DNA of 64,000 nucleotides from an uncultured Nitrospira sp. (GCA_902500825.1 CABVRX010000003.1:124001-188000), one strand, 5' to 3'; numbered from the stretch's first letter, positions 8,042 to 17,925 are shown. Notes: generated by a model from the letters alone, not told the origin. Numbers and translations: made by a program.

Positions 8042-10540
8042 CTATGACCGTGCGGGCCGTCGATTTGCCATCACCGTGGCAGGGAGTTCGTGCGATCGCC
8101 GACCCTTGCCGGATCGCAGAGGACGGATACGTGGTGGTGCCGGAGGCGCCGATGGTTTTCTTGATGTCGGCGAAGCCTTGACGGTTCGGCGAAGAGCGAT
8201 CTTCATCACGTCGTCCATGGTGTCGGCGAATGCCAACTGAATGCCTTTGAGGAGATGTTTGGGAATTTCCTCCAGGTCTTTTTTATTCCGACGCGGGAGG
8301 ATCACCGTGGTGAGCTTCGCCCGTTTCGCCGCCAAAATCTTTTCCTTGAGTCCCCCGATCGGAAGCACGCGACCACGCAAGGTGATTTCACCGGTCATCG
8401 CCAGATCTCGCCTTGCCGGCGTACCGGAAAATGCCGAGGCGATGGCGGTTGCCATCGTGATACCGGCCGACGGACCGTCTTTTGGAATAGCCCCTGCCGG
8501 CACATGGATGTGGAGATCTTGTTTGCTGAACATGCCGGGGTTGAGATGCAAGGTCTTTTCTCGTGAACGGACGTAGCTCAGAGCCGCCTGAGCGGATTCT
8601 TTCATCACATCGCCCAAGTGTCCGGTGAGGGTCAATTGGCCTTTCCCTTTCATGACCGTCGCTTCGATGTAGAGGACATCGCCGCCCGCTTCGGTCCAGG
8701 CAAGGCCGGTTGCCACACCGATTTCGTCTTTCTCGAGTTCCGCCTCAGGCACATATTTCGATACTCCTAGATATTTATGGAGATTGGACGGTTCGATCGG
8801 AAACCCCAGACCTTTGCCCTCAGCGACTTTCTTGGCAACCTTACGCATCACATTGGCGATCTCGCGCTCAAGGTTCCGTACCCCGGCCTCTCGCGTGTAG
8901 TGCGAAATGATCTGGCGGATCGCCGGTTCCGTAAGACGGACATGTTTGTCCGTAATCCCGTGCTCTTCGAGCTGGCGGGGAATCAGGTATTTCTGAGCGA
9001 TGCCGAGTTTCTCTTCTTCGGTATATCCGGGGATCTCGATGACCTCCATGCGATCGCGCAATGCGGGTAGGATCGGATCGATCAAATTCGCCGTGGTAAT
9101 GAACATCACTTCGGTCAGGTCGAAAGGGACCCCGAGATAGTGGTCGGTGAACGCACTGTTTTGTTCAGGGTCGAGGACCTCCAGCAAGGCCGCCGAGGGG
9201 TCCCCTCGAAAATCCATCCCGACCTTGTCCACCTCATCGAGCATGAACACGGGGTTGGCGGTGCCCGCTTGTTTCATGCCCTGTATGATGCGTCCCGGTA
9301 ATGCGCCGACATAGGTGCGGCGGTGGCCCCGGATTTCGGCCTCATCCCGCACGCCGCCCAAGCTGATACGTACAAACTCACGCCCCAACGCGCGGGCGAT
9401 CGACTTCCCCAGCGATGTTTTTCCGACTCCCGGAGGGCCGACGAAGCAGAGGATCGGTCCCTTCATCTTCTCTTTCAGTTTGCGGACGGCCAAATATTCG
9501 AGAATCCGCTCCTTGACCTTTTCAAGGTCATAGTGATCGTCGTTTAACACTTTGGCGGCGGCCTTCAAATCGAGGTTGTCTTTCGAACGCTTGGACCATG
9601 GCAATTCGACCATCCATTCCAGATAGGTCCGCACCGTCGCGGATTCGGCGGTATCCGGGTGCATCTTTTCCAGGCGCTTGAGCTGCTTTTCGGTCTCCTT
9701 CAAAACCTTGTCGGGCATCTTCGCGTCTTTGATCCGTTTGCGGAATTCCGTAATTTCTTCCGCCCGCTCATCGAGTTCACCCAACTCCTTTTGAATGGCC
9801 TTCAGTTGTTCCCGCAGAAAATACTCCCGCTGGGTCTTGTCCATTTCGCCCTTGGCTTGCGCCTGAATCTTTTGCTGCATGGAGAGGACTTCGATTTCCT
9901 TTCCGAGAATGGCGCTCACCTGGCGAAGGCGCTGAATCGGATCTGAGATTTCCAAGACGGCTTGGGTGGCATCGACTTTGAGCCCGAGGTTGGAGGCCAC
10001 CATGTCGGCCAGTCGGCCAGGCTCTTCGAGGTTTTCAATGACGACCATGACATCAGGAATCAACACTTTCCCCAAGCTCACGATTCGTTCGATCTGCTCT
10101 TTCACGGTACGCATGACGGCTTCCGCCTCAAGGGTCGTGGCCGTCGGTTTCGTGTCGATCAGCTTGTCGATCCGGACGGAGTAGTAGGGGTCGGTCTGAA
10201 TGTATTTGGTGATCTTCGCTTTGGCGATGCCCTGTACCAGGATTTTAATGCGTTCATCAGGCAGCTTTAGCATCCGCATGATGATGCCGACGGTGCCGAT
10301 GGAGTGGATGTCTTTGGGAGCCGGATTTTCGACGTCGAGGGCCTTCTGAGTCGCGAGGAAAATCATCCGATTGCCGGCGAGGGCGGCTTCGATGGCCTTG
10401 ATCGACATGTCGCGTCCGACGAAAAGGGGAAGCACCATATACGGAAAGACGACGATATCACGGACCGGTAACAGCGGAAGCTGGCCGGGAACTTCAACGT
10501 TTTGCGGAGGCTGAATGTCTTGTTCGTTTGGGTCGGTCAT
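8042..10540 (-). CDS. lon: ATP-dependent Lon protease (LonA type)
   Basis: Cytosolic AAA+ serine protease of quality control. The 832 residues hold an N-terminal substrate-binding LAN domain ([20 protein letters not shown], about residues 21-40), a coiled-coil region, and the AAA+ module with Walker [10 protein letters not shown] (about residue 360) and Walker [10 protein letters not shown]. The peptidase domain carries the catalytic Ser691 in DGPSAG and Lys734 in GGLKEK. A basic, Pro/Arg-rich tail of about 45 residues follows the protease domain and is longer than in E. coli Lon. AGGCAGG lies upstream of ATG 10540. It is the first gene of the operon with thiL, DUF2062 and HD genes; a palindrome sits about 100 bp upstream. 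Confidence 0.97.
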   Translation of the reverse strand: MTDPNEQDIQPPQNVEVPGQLPLLPVRDIVVFPYMVLPLFVGRDMSIKAIEAALAGNRMIFLATQKALDVENPAPKDIHSIGTVGIIMRMLKLPDERIKILVQGIAKAKITKYIQTDPYYSVRIDKLIDTKPTATTLEAEAVMRTVKEQIERIVSLGKVLIPDVMVVIENLEEPGRLADMVASNLGLKVDATQAVLEISDPIQRLRQVSAILGKEIEVLSMQQKIQAQAKGEMDKTQREYFLREQLKAIQKELGELDERAEEITEFRKRIKDAKMPDKVLKETEKQLKRLEKMHPDTAESATVRTYLEWMVELPWSKRSKDNLDLKAAAKVLNDDHYDLEKVKERILEYLAVRKLKEKMKGPILCFVGPPGVGKTSLGKSIARALGREFVRISLGGVRDEAEIRGHRRTYVGALPGRIIQGMKQAGTANPVFMLDEVDKVGMDFRGDPSAALLEVLDPEQNSAFTDHYLGVPFDLTEVMFITTANLIDPILPALRDRMEVIEIPGYTEEEKLGIAQKYLIPRQLEEHGITDKHVRLTEPAIRQIISHYTREAGVRNLEREIANVMRKVAKKVAEGKGLGFPIEPSNLHKYLGVSKYVPEAELEKDEIGVATGLAWTEAGGDVLYIEATVMKGKGQLTLTGHLGDVMKESAQAALSYVRSREKTLHLNPGMFSKQDLHIHVPAGAIPKDGPSAGITMATAIASAFSGTPARRDLAMTGEITLRGRVLPIGGLKEKILAAKRAKLTTVILPRRNKKDLEEIPKHLLKGIQLAFADTMDDVMKIALRRTVKASPTSRKPSAPPAPPRIRPLRSGKGRRSHELPATVMANRRPARS

Positions 10541-10640
10541 GGGCCTGCCTGTTCTCTAAGATGTGGCGGGTTCGACGAATCTGGTCGTGCAACGGCTCAT
10601 CATACGTTTGAACGACATGCTCTCTCTCGTCTCCAAGTCT

Positions 10641-10663
10641 TCAGTTCCATCCTATGGAACTGA
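10641..10663. promoter_or_regulatory. Perfect palindrome upstream of lon (possible operator)
   Basis: TCAGTTCCA - TCCTA - TGGAACTGA is a perfect inverted repeat with 9-bp arms and a 5-nt centre, about 100 bp upstream of the lon start. It could be a repressor operator or an mRNA hairpin of the lon leader. The regulator is unknown. Confidence 0.35.
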
Positions 10664-10780
10664 ATGACTGATCGGGATTGCGCGATGCACCGGCTCGGAC
10701 ACTCGATCCCCTATCAAGCCTGGTGCAGATGGTCGTTGCTGGGAGTCTCGCGACTGACCGCCCATCTATAAATGATGGGA

Positions 10781-11677
10781 TCATCCTCGACGATTATTCG
10801 GGGCGGCGTGCATTCTGGTCGAAAGGTAGTCGCGGAATTCTGCTCCCAATGTCGGGTTCTTCAACGCGAACTCCACGGTGGCGATCAAAAAGCCTAATTT
10901 GTCTCCGGCGTCATGACGCTGTCCCTCGACTTCCAGCGCGTACATCGGAGATTTTTTTGCCAGTGTCTTGAGTGCGTCGGTCAGCTGAATTTCTCCATTC
11001 TTTCCAGGTGCGGTCCGTCTCAGGATCGGAAAGATGTCCGGAGGAAGGACATACCGACCGATCACGGCGAGTGTTGACGGGGCGTCGGCCGGCGAGGGTT
11101 TCTCAACTAAATCCTCGACCCGGTGCAGGCCGTGAGCCAGGCGCTTGGGGGTCACAATTCCGTACCGGCTGACATCCGCCTTGGGAACTTCTTGCACTCC
11201 CAGAACCGCCCCATGGCGCTTCTTATAGATGTGGATCAATTGCGCAAGCGCTGGAACATCGGCGTCGATGATCTCGTCTCCGAGAATGACGGCGAAGGGT
11301 TCATCGCCGATCAGGTGTTGCGCACACAACACGGCATGCCCCAAGCCGAGGGCTTCGGATTGCCGCACATAACAGAAATTCGCCAGGTTCGAGATCTGTC
11401 GGATTTGATGGAGCACCTGACTCTTGCCGGTGCCTTTCAAATTTTCTTCCAACTCGACGGACCGATCAAAGTGATCCTCGATGGCGCGTTTGCCGCGTCC
11501 GGTCACCACGATAATGTCCTCGATGCCGGAGGCCACCGCTTCTTCGACCGTATATTGAATGAGCGGTTTGTCGACCAACGGTAACATTTCTTTGGGGGAT
11601 GCCTTTGTGGCGGGAAGGAACCGTGTCCCCAGGCCGGCAGCGGGGATGACCGCTTTTCTGACAGTCAGACGAGACAT
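10781..11677 (-). CDS. galU: UTP-glucose-1-phosphate uridylyltransferase
   Basis: GalU makes UDP-glucose from glucose-1-phosphate and UTP, feeding LPS and exopolysaccharide synthesis. The 298-residue protein has the nucleotidyltransferase signature AAGLGTRFLPATKASPKEML (about residues 13-32), followed by PLVDKPLIQYTVEEA and the VTGRGKRAIEDHFD, ILGDEI and LVEKP segments typical of bacterial GalU. The start at ATG 11677 has no strong Shine-Dalgarno sequence. It is transcribed divergently from the bamA-lpx cluster, which fits a housekeeping role in envelope polysaccharides. Confidence 0.95.
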   Translation of the reverse strand: MSRLTVRKAVIPAAGLGTRFLPATKASPKEMLPLVDKPLIQYTVEEAVASGIEDIIVVTGRGKRAIEDHFDRSVELEENLKGTGKSQVLHQIRQISNLANFCYVRQSEALGLGHAVLCAQHLIGDEPFAVILGDEIIDADVPALAQLIHIYKKRHGAVLGVQEVPKADVSRYGIVTPKRLAHGLHRVEDLVEKPSPADAPSTLAVIGRYVLPPDIFPILRRTAPGKNGEIQLTDALKTLAKKSPMYALEVEGQRHDAGDKLGFLIATVEFALKNPTLGAEFRDYLSTRMHAAPNNRRG

Positions 11678-12122
11678 GAAAGGATACTATGTGATGGGGT
11701 GTGTGAAGTCAAGAAACACACGAACTCATCACATCGAAGACGACGTTTCCGCCTTCGTGAAAGGAAGACACGAGCGATTTTCACGAACCGTCATGATCGA
11801 CGCAATGTGTGGGAGCATCGCGATCAGAGCCAATCAAGATTGTACGGACATCGAATCAGAGAGCGGGGCACTCCTTTACAATGCAGGATGACCTCAATAT
11901 AATTCCGAAGTTTTGCGCGGTCGGGTAGCGCCGGAACATTCGGGTGTAGAGCTGCCGGACTGCGAATTCCCGACGAGGGTACTTGTGCGGTTCAGCGCGT
12001 GCTCCAGAACCGGATGATTGACTCGTAGGGAGTCGGCGTACGGTCGATTACAGAGAGAGGACCTGTGTGATAGGTTCAACCGCATCATCCGTCTCCATAC
12101 TTCGCTACAGGAATCCTTATCG
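11678..12122. other. Divergent intergenic region between galU and bamA
   Basis: This 445-bp region must hold the divergent promoters of galU and of the long plus-strand envelope cluster. No gene was recognised. A stem-loop close to galU is listed separately. I could not identify -35/-10 boxes with confidence. Confidence 0.4.
11689..11734 (-). promoter_or_regulatory. Stem-loop in the galU leader
   Basis: ATGTGATG (11689-11696) pairs perfectly with CATCACAT (11727-11734), and GTGTG (11701-11705) pairs with CACAC (11717-11721), giving an interrupted hairpin starting 12 bp upstream of galU. It may act as a leader structure or a protein-binding site. Confidence 0.3.
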
Positions 12123-14453
12123 GTGACCGAACACGCCGTCTACAGGCCCCGATCGTTCGTGGTCGCGGTCATGGTTGTCTCTGTCTTGTGGAGCGTGCTC
12201 GAAGGACTCGCTCAGACTCCCGACCCCAAGGTTGCTTCGATTGAAATTCGAGGAGCCAAACGAATCGAAGTTCCGGCAATTGCCGGTCGACTCACGCTGA
12301 AAACGGGCGATCGCTATACATCGGACAATGTACGCGGACAAGTAAAGATCTTATACGACACGGGGTTTTTTGCGGATGTGCAGGTTGAAACCGAATCGAT
12401 CGCCGAGGGGATGGCGGTGACCTTCCTCGTGCAGGAGAAGCCGTTCATTACCGAGATCGTCTTTGACGGGAACGAGCAGTTGACCGACGAGAAGCTGAAA
12501 GAGAAAACGACGATCAAGAGCCAGACATTTCTCGATCAACAACAGGTGAAGGAAAGTGCGGAGACCATTCGCCAGACCTACCAGCATGACGGATATTACA
12601 ACGCACAGGTCGTTCCCGTAGTCGAGACGCTGGATGAGGAACGGAAGCGCCTGACCTTCCATATTACGGAGGGGGAAAAGGCCAAAGTCAAGACGGTGAT
12701 ATTCGAAGGGCTACGTGCGGCCACGAAGAACGAGATGCTCAATGTCATGTCGACTCGGGAATGGATTCCTTGGTATGGCCTCGTGACGAGGCTCAAGCTG
12801 CCTTCGGTCGTATCCGACGCGGGCGTCTTGAAGCGTGAGGAGCTGGGCAATGATGTCGAGCGAATCAAAGAAGTGCTCCTGAATAAAGGCTACTTCAATG
12901 TTCGAGTCGGCCAGCCGTCCGTTGAGCTCAGTGAAGATAAAAAATGGTTCATCGTCAGCTACTCGATCACTGAGGGAGAGCCGTTCACCATAGCCGAAAT
13001 AGGGTTTCGAGGGCACACGGTATTTGAAGACCCGGAACTTCGGGAGGGATTGAAGATCAAGGATGGGGAGATCTTTCAGCGTGCAAAAATTCGAGATGAG
13101 ATCTCTCGCGTCACGGATCTGTACGGAAGCAAGGGATATTCATTTGCCGAAGTCGTGCCCAACGTGAATCCGAACAATGAGGAACGGACGGTCGGCATCA
13201 CCTTCAACATCAAAGAAGGGGAGATGATGCGGATCCGACAGATCAATATCTACGGGAATGACAAGACACGGGACAACGTCATCAGGCGGGAGATACGAGT
13301 GGACGAACAGGACGTGATCGACACCGCCTCCCTGAAGCGAAGTTTTCAACGATTGAACAACTTGAATTTTTTCGAGACGGTCGAAATCCTGCCCGCGCAA
13401 ATCGCACCCGACAAGGTCGATCTGAACGTGCGTGTGAAAGAAAAACCGACGGGGATGTTCAGCCTCGGCGGTGGGTTCAGTACTCTGGATCGATTGGTGG
13501 CGATCGCGGATATCACACAAGGCAACTTGGGCGGGTACGGTTATCTCGGTCGTATCCGCGGGCAACTCGGCCAGCGAAGAAGTCTCGGGTCCATCACTTT
13601 CCGCAATCCCTATTTGTACGACTCGTTGACCTCGCTGCAGCTGGACGGTTACCGCAGCATCACGAATTACCTGTCCTATTTTGAGGAACGGACCGGCGGA
13701 AACGTCACACTCGGCCGGTGGCTGTCGGAATATGTGACGGGGAGTGTCAGTCTCTTTGGAGAACAAATCACGTTTAAAGACCCTCAACTGGGTATTTGCA
13801 CTCCGGGGGCTGAACTGGTCCCTATCGTCTGTCGGCAGTTGGGGACGCAGACGTCGACGGGATTTCGCTTTGCCCTGTTCCGGGACACTAGAGACTACTA
13901 TCTCGACCCCAGATCCGGCTGGCGTGTCGGCGGAGGGTTTGATATCGGAACTCCCTATATGGGCGGGAGCAACAACTTCATTAAATATTATGTGGATGTC
14001 ATTAAGGTCACGCCGCTTCCGTTCGACCTGAGGCTGTCATTACGGGCGCGCTTCGGCGAGGTTCGAGCGCTCGGCGATAAGCAGATTCCCCTCAATGAGC
14101 GGTTCTTCGTGGGCGGCATCAATACGATGCGTGGGTTTGCTTTCGGCCGGGCCGGTCCGGTCGTTCCCACGACGAAGGCACCATTCGGCGCGGCCAAACA
14201 ATTGATCTTCAGCAACGAGCTGATCTTTACGATCTCTTCCGAGGCGAAATTGAACGGCGTGCTCTTTTTCGACTACGGAAAAGGTTTTGACGATGATGAA
14301 CCATTGTCGATGGATCTGCGGAGCGCGGCCGGGATAGAAGGGCGCTGGATCTCTCCATTCGGTCCGTTGCGCGTCGCCTATGGGCTCAATCTTGATAAAC
14401 GGACCGGTGAGCGATTCGGCGTGTTCGAATTTACGATCGGGACCTTGTTTTAG
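12123..14453 (+). CDS. bamA: Outer-membrane assembly factor BamA
   Basis: BamA is the Omp85 core of the BAM machine that inserts beta-barrel proteins into the outer membrane. After an N-terminal signal segment (VVAVMVVSVLWSVLEGLAQ) come five POTRA repeats, recognisable by pieces such as IEIRGAKRIEVPAIAGRL, DGNEQLTDEKL, FEGLRAATKNEML, FRGHTVFEDPELREGL and YGNDKTRDNVIRREI. The C-terminal 16-strand barrel includes the conserved RGF motif (NTMRGFAFG) and a terminal Phe (FEFTIGTLF). GTG 12123 is chosen (AGGA upstream, then a plausible signal peptide); the frame stays open back to 12018, and ATG 12168 is another option. It heads the lipid A cluster, as in many Gram-negatives. Confidence 0.95.
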   Translation: MTEHAVYRPRSFVVAVMVVSVLWSVLEGLAQTPDPKVASIEIRGAKRIEVPAIAGRLTLKTGDRYTSDNVRGQVKILYDTGFFADVQVETESIAEGMAVTFLVQEKPFITEIVFDGNEQLTDEKLKEKTTIKSQTFLDQQQVKESAETIRQTYQHDGYYNAQVVPVVETLDEERKRLTFHITEGEKAKVKTVIFEGLRAATKNEMLNVMSTREWIPWYGLVTRLKLPSVVSDAGVLKREELGNDVERIKEVLLNKGYFNVRVGQPSVELSEDKKWFIVSYSITEGEPFTIAEIGFRGHTVFEDPELREGLKIKDGEIFQRAKIRDEISRVTDLYGSKGYSFAEVVPNVNPNNEERTVGITFNIKEGEMMRIRQINIYGNDKTRDNVIRREIRVDEQDVIDTASLKRSFQRLNNLNFFETVEILPAQIAPDKVDLNVRVKEKPTGMFSLGGGFSTLDRLVAIADITQGNLGGYGYLGRIRGQLGQRRSLGSITFRNPYLYDSLTSLQLDGYRSITNYLSYFEERTGGNVTLGRWLSEYVTGSVSLFGEQITFKDPQLGICTPGAELVPIVCRQLGTQTSTGFRFALFRDTRDYYLDPRSGWRVGGGFDIGTPYMGGSNNFIKYYVDVIKVTPLPFDLRLSLRARFGEVRALGDKQIPLNERFFVGGINTMRGFAFGRAGPVVPTTKAPFGAAKQLIFSNELIFTISSEAKLNGVLFFDYGKGFDDDEPLSMDLRSAAGIEGRWISPFGPLRVAYGLNLDKRTGERFGVFEFTIGTLF

Positions 14454-14466
14454 TTGGAGCGTTGAC

Positions 14467-15042
14467 GTGGTACGTTGGCACAGGAATCGGTGGAAACCAT
14501 CGGCAGGATGGATGGAATGGACGTTGATGTCGGCTATCGTCGCCATCATGCTCGCGCTCAGTGGGTGTGCCGGCAGCGGAGGCAAAATTGATGCAAAGAT
14601 CGGAGTGATCAATTCACAGCGCTTGCTCAACGAGACGGGTGCGGGCAAAAAAGTCAAAGAGAATCTGACTGCCTTTTCGAAAAATCGACAGGCGCTGATG
14701 GAATTGGAGGAAAAGGAGTTGCGGAGGATGGAGGAAGACTTTGTCAAGCAGTCTTCCGTCTTGAGCCCAGGCGCGAAACGAGACCGGGAAGAACAGTTTC
14801 GCCAGCGCATGCAAGGGTATCAACACAAGGCCTCGGAGTTGAATCGGGAAGTTCAAGAAAAACAAAAAGACGTTCTGGAAGGGTTCCGTGACAAAATCGA
14901 AATCATCGCCGCGAAGGTTGCCAAACGTCTCGGGTTGCAGGTCGTCGTGGATAAGAGTAAGGGTGGTCCGACCGTCTATCATGAAGAAGGTCTGGACATT
15001 TCAGGGCCGGTCATTGAGGAGTTTAACCGAGAATATCCCTAG
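14467..15042 (+). CDS. OmpH/Skp-family periplasmic chaperone, predicted lipoprotein
   Basis: Skp/OmpH proteins hold unfolded outer-membrane proteins in the periplasm on the way to BamA. The 191-residue product has the Skp plan: a beta strand near KIGVINSQRLLNETGAGKKV, then two long helices rich in Lys/Glu/Gln that form the tentacles (about residues 60-145), and a C-terminal strand (LGLQVVVDKS). Unlike typical Skp, it has a lipobox LALSGC with the lipidated Cys at residue 34 from GTG 14467. Ala at +2 fits outer-membrane sorting. GGAG lies 10 nt before the GTG. It starts 13 bp after bamA and is followed by a second, soluble paralog. Confidence 0.85.
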   Translation: MVRWHRNRWKPSAGWMEWTLMSAIVAIMLALSGCAGSGGKIDAKIGVINSQRLLNETGAGKKVKENLTAFSKNRQALMELEEKELRRMEEDFVKQSSVLSPGAKRDREEQFRQRMQGYQHKASELNREVQEKQKDVLEGFRDKIEIIAAKVAKRLGLQVVVDKSKGGPTVYHEEGLDISGPVIEEFNREYP

Positions 15043-15061
15043 CCGCTCCGGGAGGTAGGTC

Positions 15062-15604
15062 ATGATGAGAGTCGTGAAGATGGTAGTGGTGGTCATCGCG
15101 TTGTCACTGACCCAATGGATTGAGCCGGTCTCTGCCGGTGAGGTGGTTCGGGTCGGGGTCATGGATCAACAGATGGTGATGGAACGAACGAAGGGCGGGA
15201 AACTGGCCATGGAAGATGTGAAGGGCTATTCCATGACCAGGCAGAGGATCATTAATGCCGATGAGCAAGAATTAAAAGATTTGGATCAGTCTTTACAAGA
15301 TCCGAACGCGAAACTTACCGACCAGGCGAGACAAGAGAAAGAGGAGCAGTTGCGGAGTAAGATGGAAGCGTATCAGCGCCGATTACAAGAGTTTAATCGA
15401 GAAGTTCAACAAAAACAGCGCGAGATGGTCGTGGAATATGCGCAAAAGATCGCCGCTGCTGCGAAGGCTGTGGCTCAGAAAGAGGGGTATACGGCCATCC
15501 TCGACAAAGGCAATGAGGCCCTCATCCGAATCGTGCTCTATTCTCAGCCGACGCTGGATGTGACGGACTCGGTCATCAAGGAATTTGATCGGCAGAATCC
15601 TTAA
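15062..15604 (+). CDS. OmpH/Skp-family periplasmic chaperone
   Basis: This 180-residue paralog of the preceding gene has a cleavable signal peptide (VVKMVVVVIALSLTQWIEPV then SAGE, cleavage near residue 26) and no lipobox Cys. The Skp core is conserved: RVGVMDQQMVMERTKGGKL, long charged helices including LQEFNREVQQKQREMVVEYA (the neighbour has LNREVQEKQKDV), and a final strand YTAILDKG. GGGAGGTAGGTC just upstream gives a strong ribosome site. A lipid-anchored plus soluble Skp pair may deliver different clients to BamA; that is inference. Confidence 0.88.
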   Translation: MMRVVKMVVVVIALSLTQWIEPVSAGEVVRVGVMDQQMVMERTKGGKLAMEDVKGYSMTRQRIINADEQELKDLDQSLQDPNAKLTDQARQEKEEQLRSKMEAYQRRLQEFNREVQQKQREMVVEYAQKIAAAAKAVAQKEGYTAILDKGNEALIRIVLYSQPTLDVTDSVIKEFDRQNP

Positions 15605-15641
15605 ACCGTAGAACTATCCTGGACAGAGAGGAGACGGAGCC

Positions 15642-16094
15642 ATGGCATCGGTCGAGCAGGCTGAGATTCAGGCATTACTTCCCCACCGGTATCCCTTCTT
15701 GTTGGTGGATCGAATCAAAGAGTTTGAGCCGCATAAGAGGATTGTGGGGTTCAAAAACGTGACGGTAAATGAACCGTTTTTTCAAGGACATTTTCCCGGA
15801 CGCCCCGTGATGCCGGGGGTGCTGATTATCGAAGCCATGGCGCAGGCAGGAGGCGTGCTGGTCTTCAAGTCGGGGGGGTCGGTCGGAAAAACCGTCATGT
15901 ATCTGACGGGTATCGACGAGGCAAAATTCAGGCGACCAGTGGTACCGGGCGATCAACTCCGTCTTGAGATCGAAGTACTCAAAAAGCGTCCGCCGTTCTG
16001 GAAAATGCAAGGGAAGGCATACGTAGACAATGAGGTGGTCTGTGAAGCCATGGTGACGGCGATGGTGATGGAAGAGAAGACGGACACACGGTAA
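15642..16094 (+). CDS. fabZ: 3-hydroxyacyl-ACP dehydratase FabZ
   Basis: FabZ dehydrates (3R)-hydroxyacyl-ACP in fatty acid elongation and competes with lipid A synthesis for the same substrate. The 150-residue hot-dog-fold protein carries [14 protein letters not shown] at the N-terminus and the active-site stretch [11 protein letters not shown]. The catalytic His is residue 50, and the catalytic Glu is residue 64 in [14 protein letters not shown] precedes the ATG. fabZ followed by lpxA is the classical order, but lpxD, usually between skp and fabZ, is absent here. Confidence 0.97.
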   Translation: MASVEQAEIQALLPHRYPFLLVDRIKEFEPHKRIVGFKNVTVNEPFFQGHFPGRPVMPGVLIIEAMAQAGGVLVFKSGGSVGKTVMYLTGIDEAKFRRPVVPGDQLRLEIEVLKKRPPFWKMQGKAYVDNEVVCEAMVTAMVMEEKTDTR

Positions 16095-16202
16095 TGGCCC
16101 TGATCGTTCCTCGATCCCTGAAGCGTAAGGCGGAGTGTGGGCAAGGTAATGAGTGGTTGATCAATGACCGGTCATGTTTGACGCGAGTATAAGGGGGCAT
16201 GC

Positions 16203-17021
16203 GTGAAGATACATCCTACAGCGATCGTTCATCCCAAGGCGAACCTCGATAGTGACGTGGAGATCGGGCCATTCTGTGTAATCGGGGAGCATGTCGCGAT
16301 CGGAAAGGGAAGCCGATTGCTCTCCCATGTGACGATCGATGGGTGGACGGAGATCGGGGAGCGGAACGACGTGCACCCGTTTGCGTCGATCGGAGGGCCT
16401 CCTCAACACCTGGCTTACAAGGGGGAGCCGACCAAGGTCATCATCGGCCATGACAATATCATCAGGGAGTATGTCACGATCAATCGGGGAACCGTCCAAG
16501 GAGGAGGAGTGACCTCTCTGGGGTCGAAGGGCATTCTGATGGCCTACGTGCATGTGGCGCACGATTGCCGGCTTGGCGACCATATCATCATGGCCAATGC
16601 GGCAAGCCTTGCCGGGCATATCACCATCGGCGATCATTCCGTCATCGGAGGATTGACCGGTATTCTTCAGTTTGTGCGCGTCGGAGACTACGTGATGGTC
16701 GGCGGTTGTTGCGCCATTGGTCAAGATATTCCTCCATTTACGTTTGCAGCCGGTGGGTATCGCGCACATCTGTACGGTCTTAATTCGGTCGGGCTGCAGC
16801 GCCATGGTTTTTCGGCCGATCGGATTGCCCTGTTGAAGAAGGCCTTTGACCTGCTCTTTCGAGCCGGCCACCGAACAGCTGAGGCGATTCGACTGGCCAA
16901 AAAGGAGTTTAAGGGACAGGCCGATGTGGCCAAGATTCTCACGTTTATGGAAGGTACCAAACGTGGAATCTCAAGAGCTGTCAGTCCCGACCTTGAGCGT
17001 GAGTTCGATCAACCGGTGTGA
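16203..17021 (+). CDS. lpxA: UDP-N-acetylglucosamine O-acyltransferase LpxA
   Basis: LpxA transfers a 3-hydroxyacyl chain from ACP to UDP-GlcNAc, the first step of lipid A synthesis. The 272-residue length is normal. A left-handed beta-helix is visible as repeated hexapeptides (IHPTAIVHPKANLDSDVEIG and on). The catalytic His is in HVAHDC (His120). The C-terminal helical region begins after YGLNSVGLQRHGFS. The start is GTG 16203. The next gene, lpxI, starts at or just after its stop. Because a Gfo/Idh oxidoreductase is nearby, the acceptor could be a 3-amino sugar in some relatives, but nothing here proves that. Confidence 0.96.
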   Translation: MKIHPTAIVHPKANLDSDVEIGPFCVIGEHVAIGKGSRLLSHVTIDGWTEIGERNDVHPFASIGGPPQHLAYKGEPTKVIIGHDNIIREYVTINRGTVQGGGVTSLGSKGILMAYVHVAHDCRLGDHIIMANAASLAGHITIGDHSVIGGLTGILQFVRVGDYVMVGGCCAIGQDIPPFTFAAGGYRAHLYGLNSVGLQRHGFSADRIALLKKAFDLLFRAGHRTAEAIRLAKKEFKGQADVAKILTFMEGTKRGISRAVSPDLEREFDQPV

Positions 17022-17887
17022 TATCAGCCACTATGACCCAGGCCATGCCAATAGCGGACGGTCGAATCGGGGTGATCGCCGGAAATGGACGATTTCCGAT
17101 CATTTTTGCGGATAATGCCCACAAGATGGGGCTGCAAGTATTCGCGGTAGCCCACGAGGGTGAAACCGAACCGGAGCTCGAACAGCATGTCGATGGGATC
17201 CATTGGGTCAAGATCGGCCAACTCAATAAGCTGATCAACGCGTTCAAGTCCGACGGAGTGCGGAACGTTGTCATGTTGGGAGGCATCAAAAAAACTCACG
17301 TCTATAGCCATGCGCGTCCTGATTTTCGCGTGTTGGCGCTGGCCACGAAATTGGTCCTCTGGAAGGATGATGATATTCTACGGGCACTCGCCGCGGAACT
17401 TGAAAAGGATGGAATTACCATCTGTGAGTCGACGTTCGGTTTGGAAGGGATTTTGGTTGAGGAAGGGACACTCACGTCACGCCAACCGACCAAAAAAGAG
17501 TGGGTCGACATACGCTATGGCTGGGGTGTGGCCAAAGAGACGGGGCGTCTCGACATCGGCCAATGTGTCGTGATTAAAGACCGGGTCGTCGTGGCGGTCG
17601 AAGCGGTCGAAGGAACCGATGAAGCGATTAAGCGTGGTGGCGAACTGGTCAAGGATCGTGCGGTAGTGGTGAAGCGGTGCAAGCCGCAGCAGGATCTTCG
17701 GTTCGACCTGCCCGCCGTCGGCCCCAGGACTATCGAGGTCATGCGTTCCGTCAAGGCCTCGGTACTTGCAGTCGAGGCCGGTCGGTCCGTCATGCTGGAT
17801 CGAGAACTGCTGATCAGCAAGGCGGAGGAGGCTGGAATCGCCGTCGTCGGCCTCGCGCGCGAGGAGGAGCCGAGCACGGGAACCTGA
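17018..17887 (+). CDS. lpxI: UDP-2,3-diacylglucosamine pyrophosphatase LpxI
   Basis: LpxI hydrolyses UDP-2,3-diacylglucosamine to lipid X and UMP, replacing LpxH in many non-enterobacterial lineages. The 289-residue protein matches the DUF1009 family: N-terminal IGVIAGNGRFPIIFADNA, the VVMLGGIKK strand, and the C-terminal KRCKPQQDLRFDLPAVGPRT and VKASVLAVEAG segments. GTG 17018 overlaps the lpxA stop by four bases; ATG 17033 is an alternative start. Its place between lpxA and lpxB follows the pathway order. Confidence 0.95.
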   Translation: MISATMTQAMPIADGRIGVIAGNGRFPIIFADNAHKMGLQVFAVAHEGETEPELEQHVDGIHWVKIGQLNKLINAFKSDGVRNVVMLGGIKKTHVYSHARPDFRVLALATKLVLWKDDDILRALAAELEKDGITICESTFGLEGILVEEGTLTSRQPTKKEWVDIRYGWGVAKETGRLDIGQCVVIKDRVVVAVEAVEGTDEAIKRGGELVKDRAVVVKRCKPQQDLRFDLPAVGPRTIEVMRSVKASVLAVEAGRSVMLDRELLISKAEEAGIAVVGLAREEEPSTGT

Positions 17888-17925
17888 GTCAACGGAGAGG
17901 ATTTCGGAATTCAGAAAAACGGTGT

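Noticed and set aside
10761-10779. Hairpin CCCATC-N7-GATGGG downstream of galU as an intrinsic terminator
   Set aside because: The stem is only 6 bp and no T-run follows on the galU strand, so support is too weak.
13140-14810. Minus-strand frames opposite bamA and the first skp gene
   Set aside because: bamA and skp are unambiguous. The antisense products show no domain or plausible start context.
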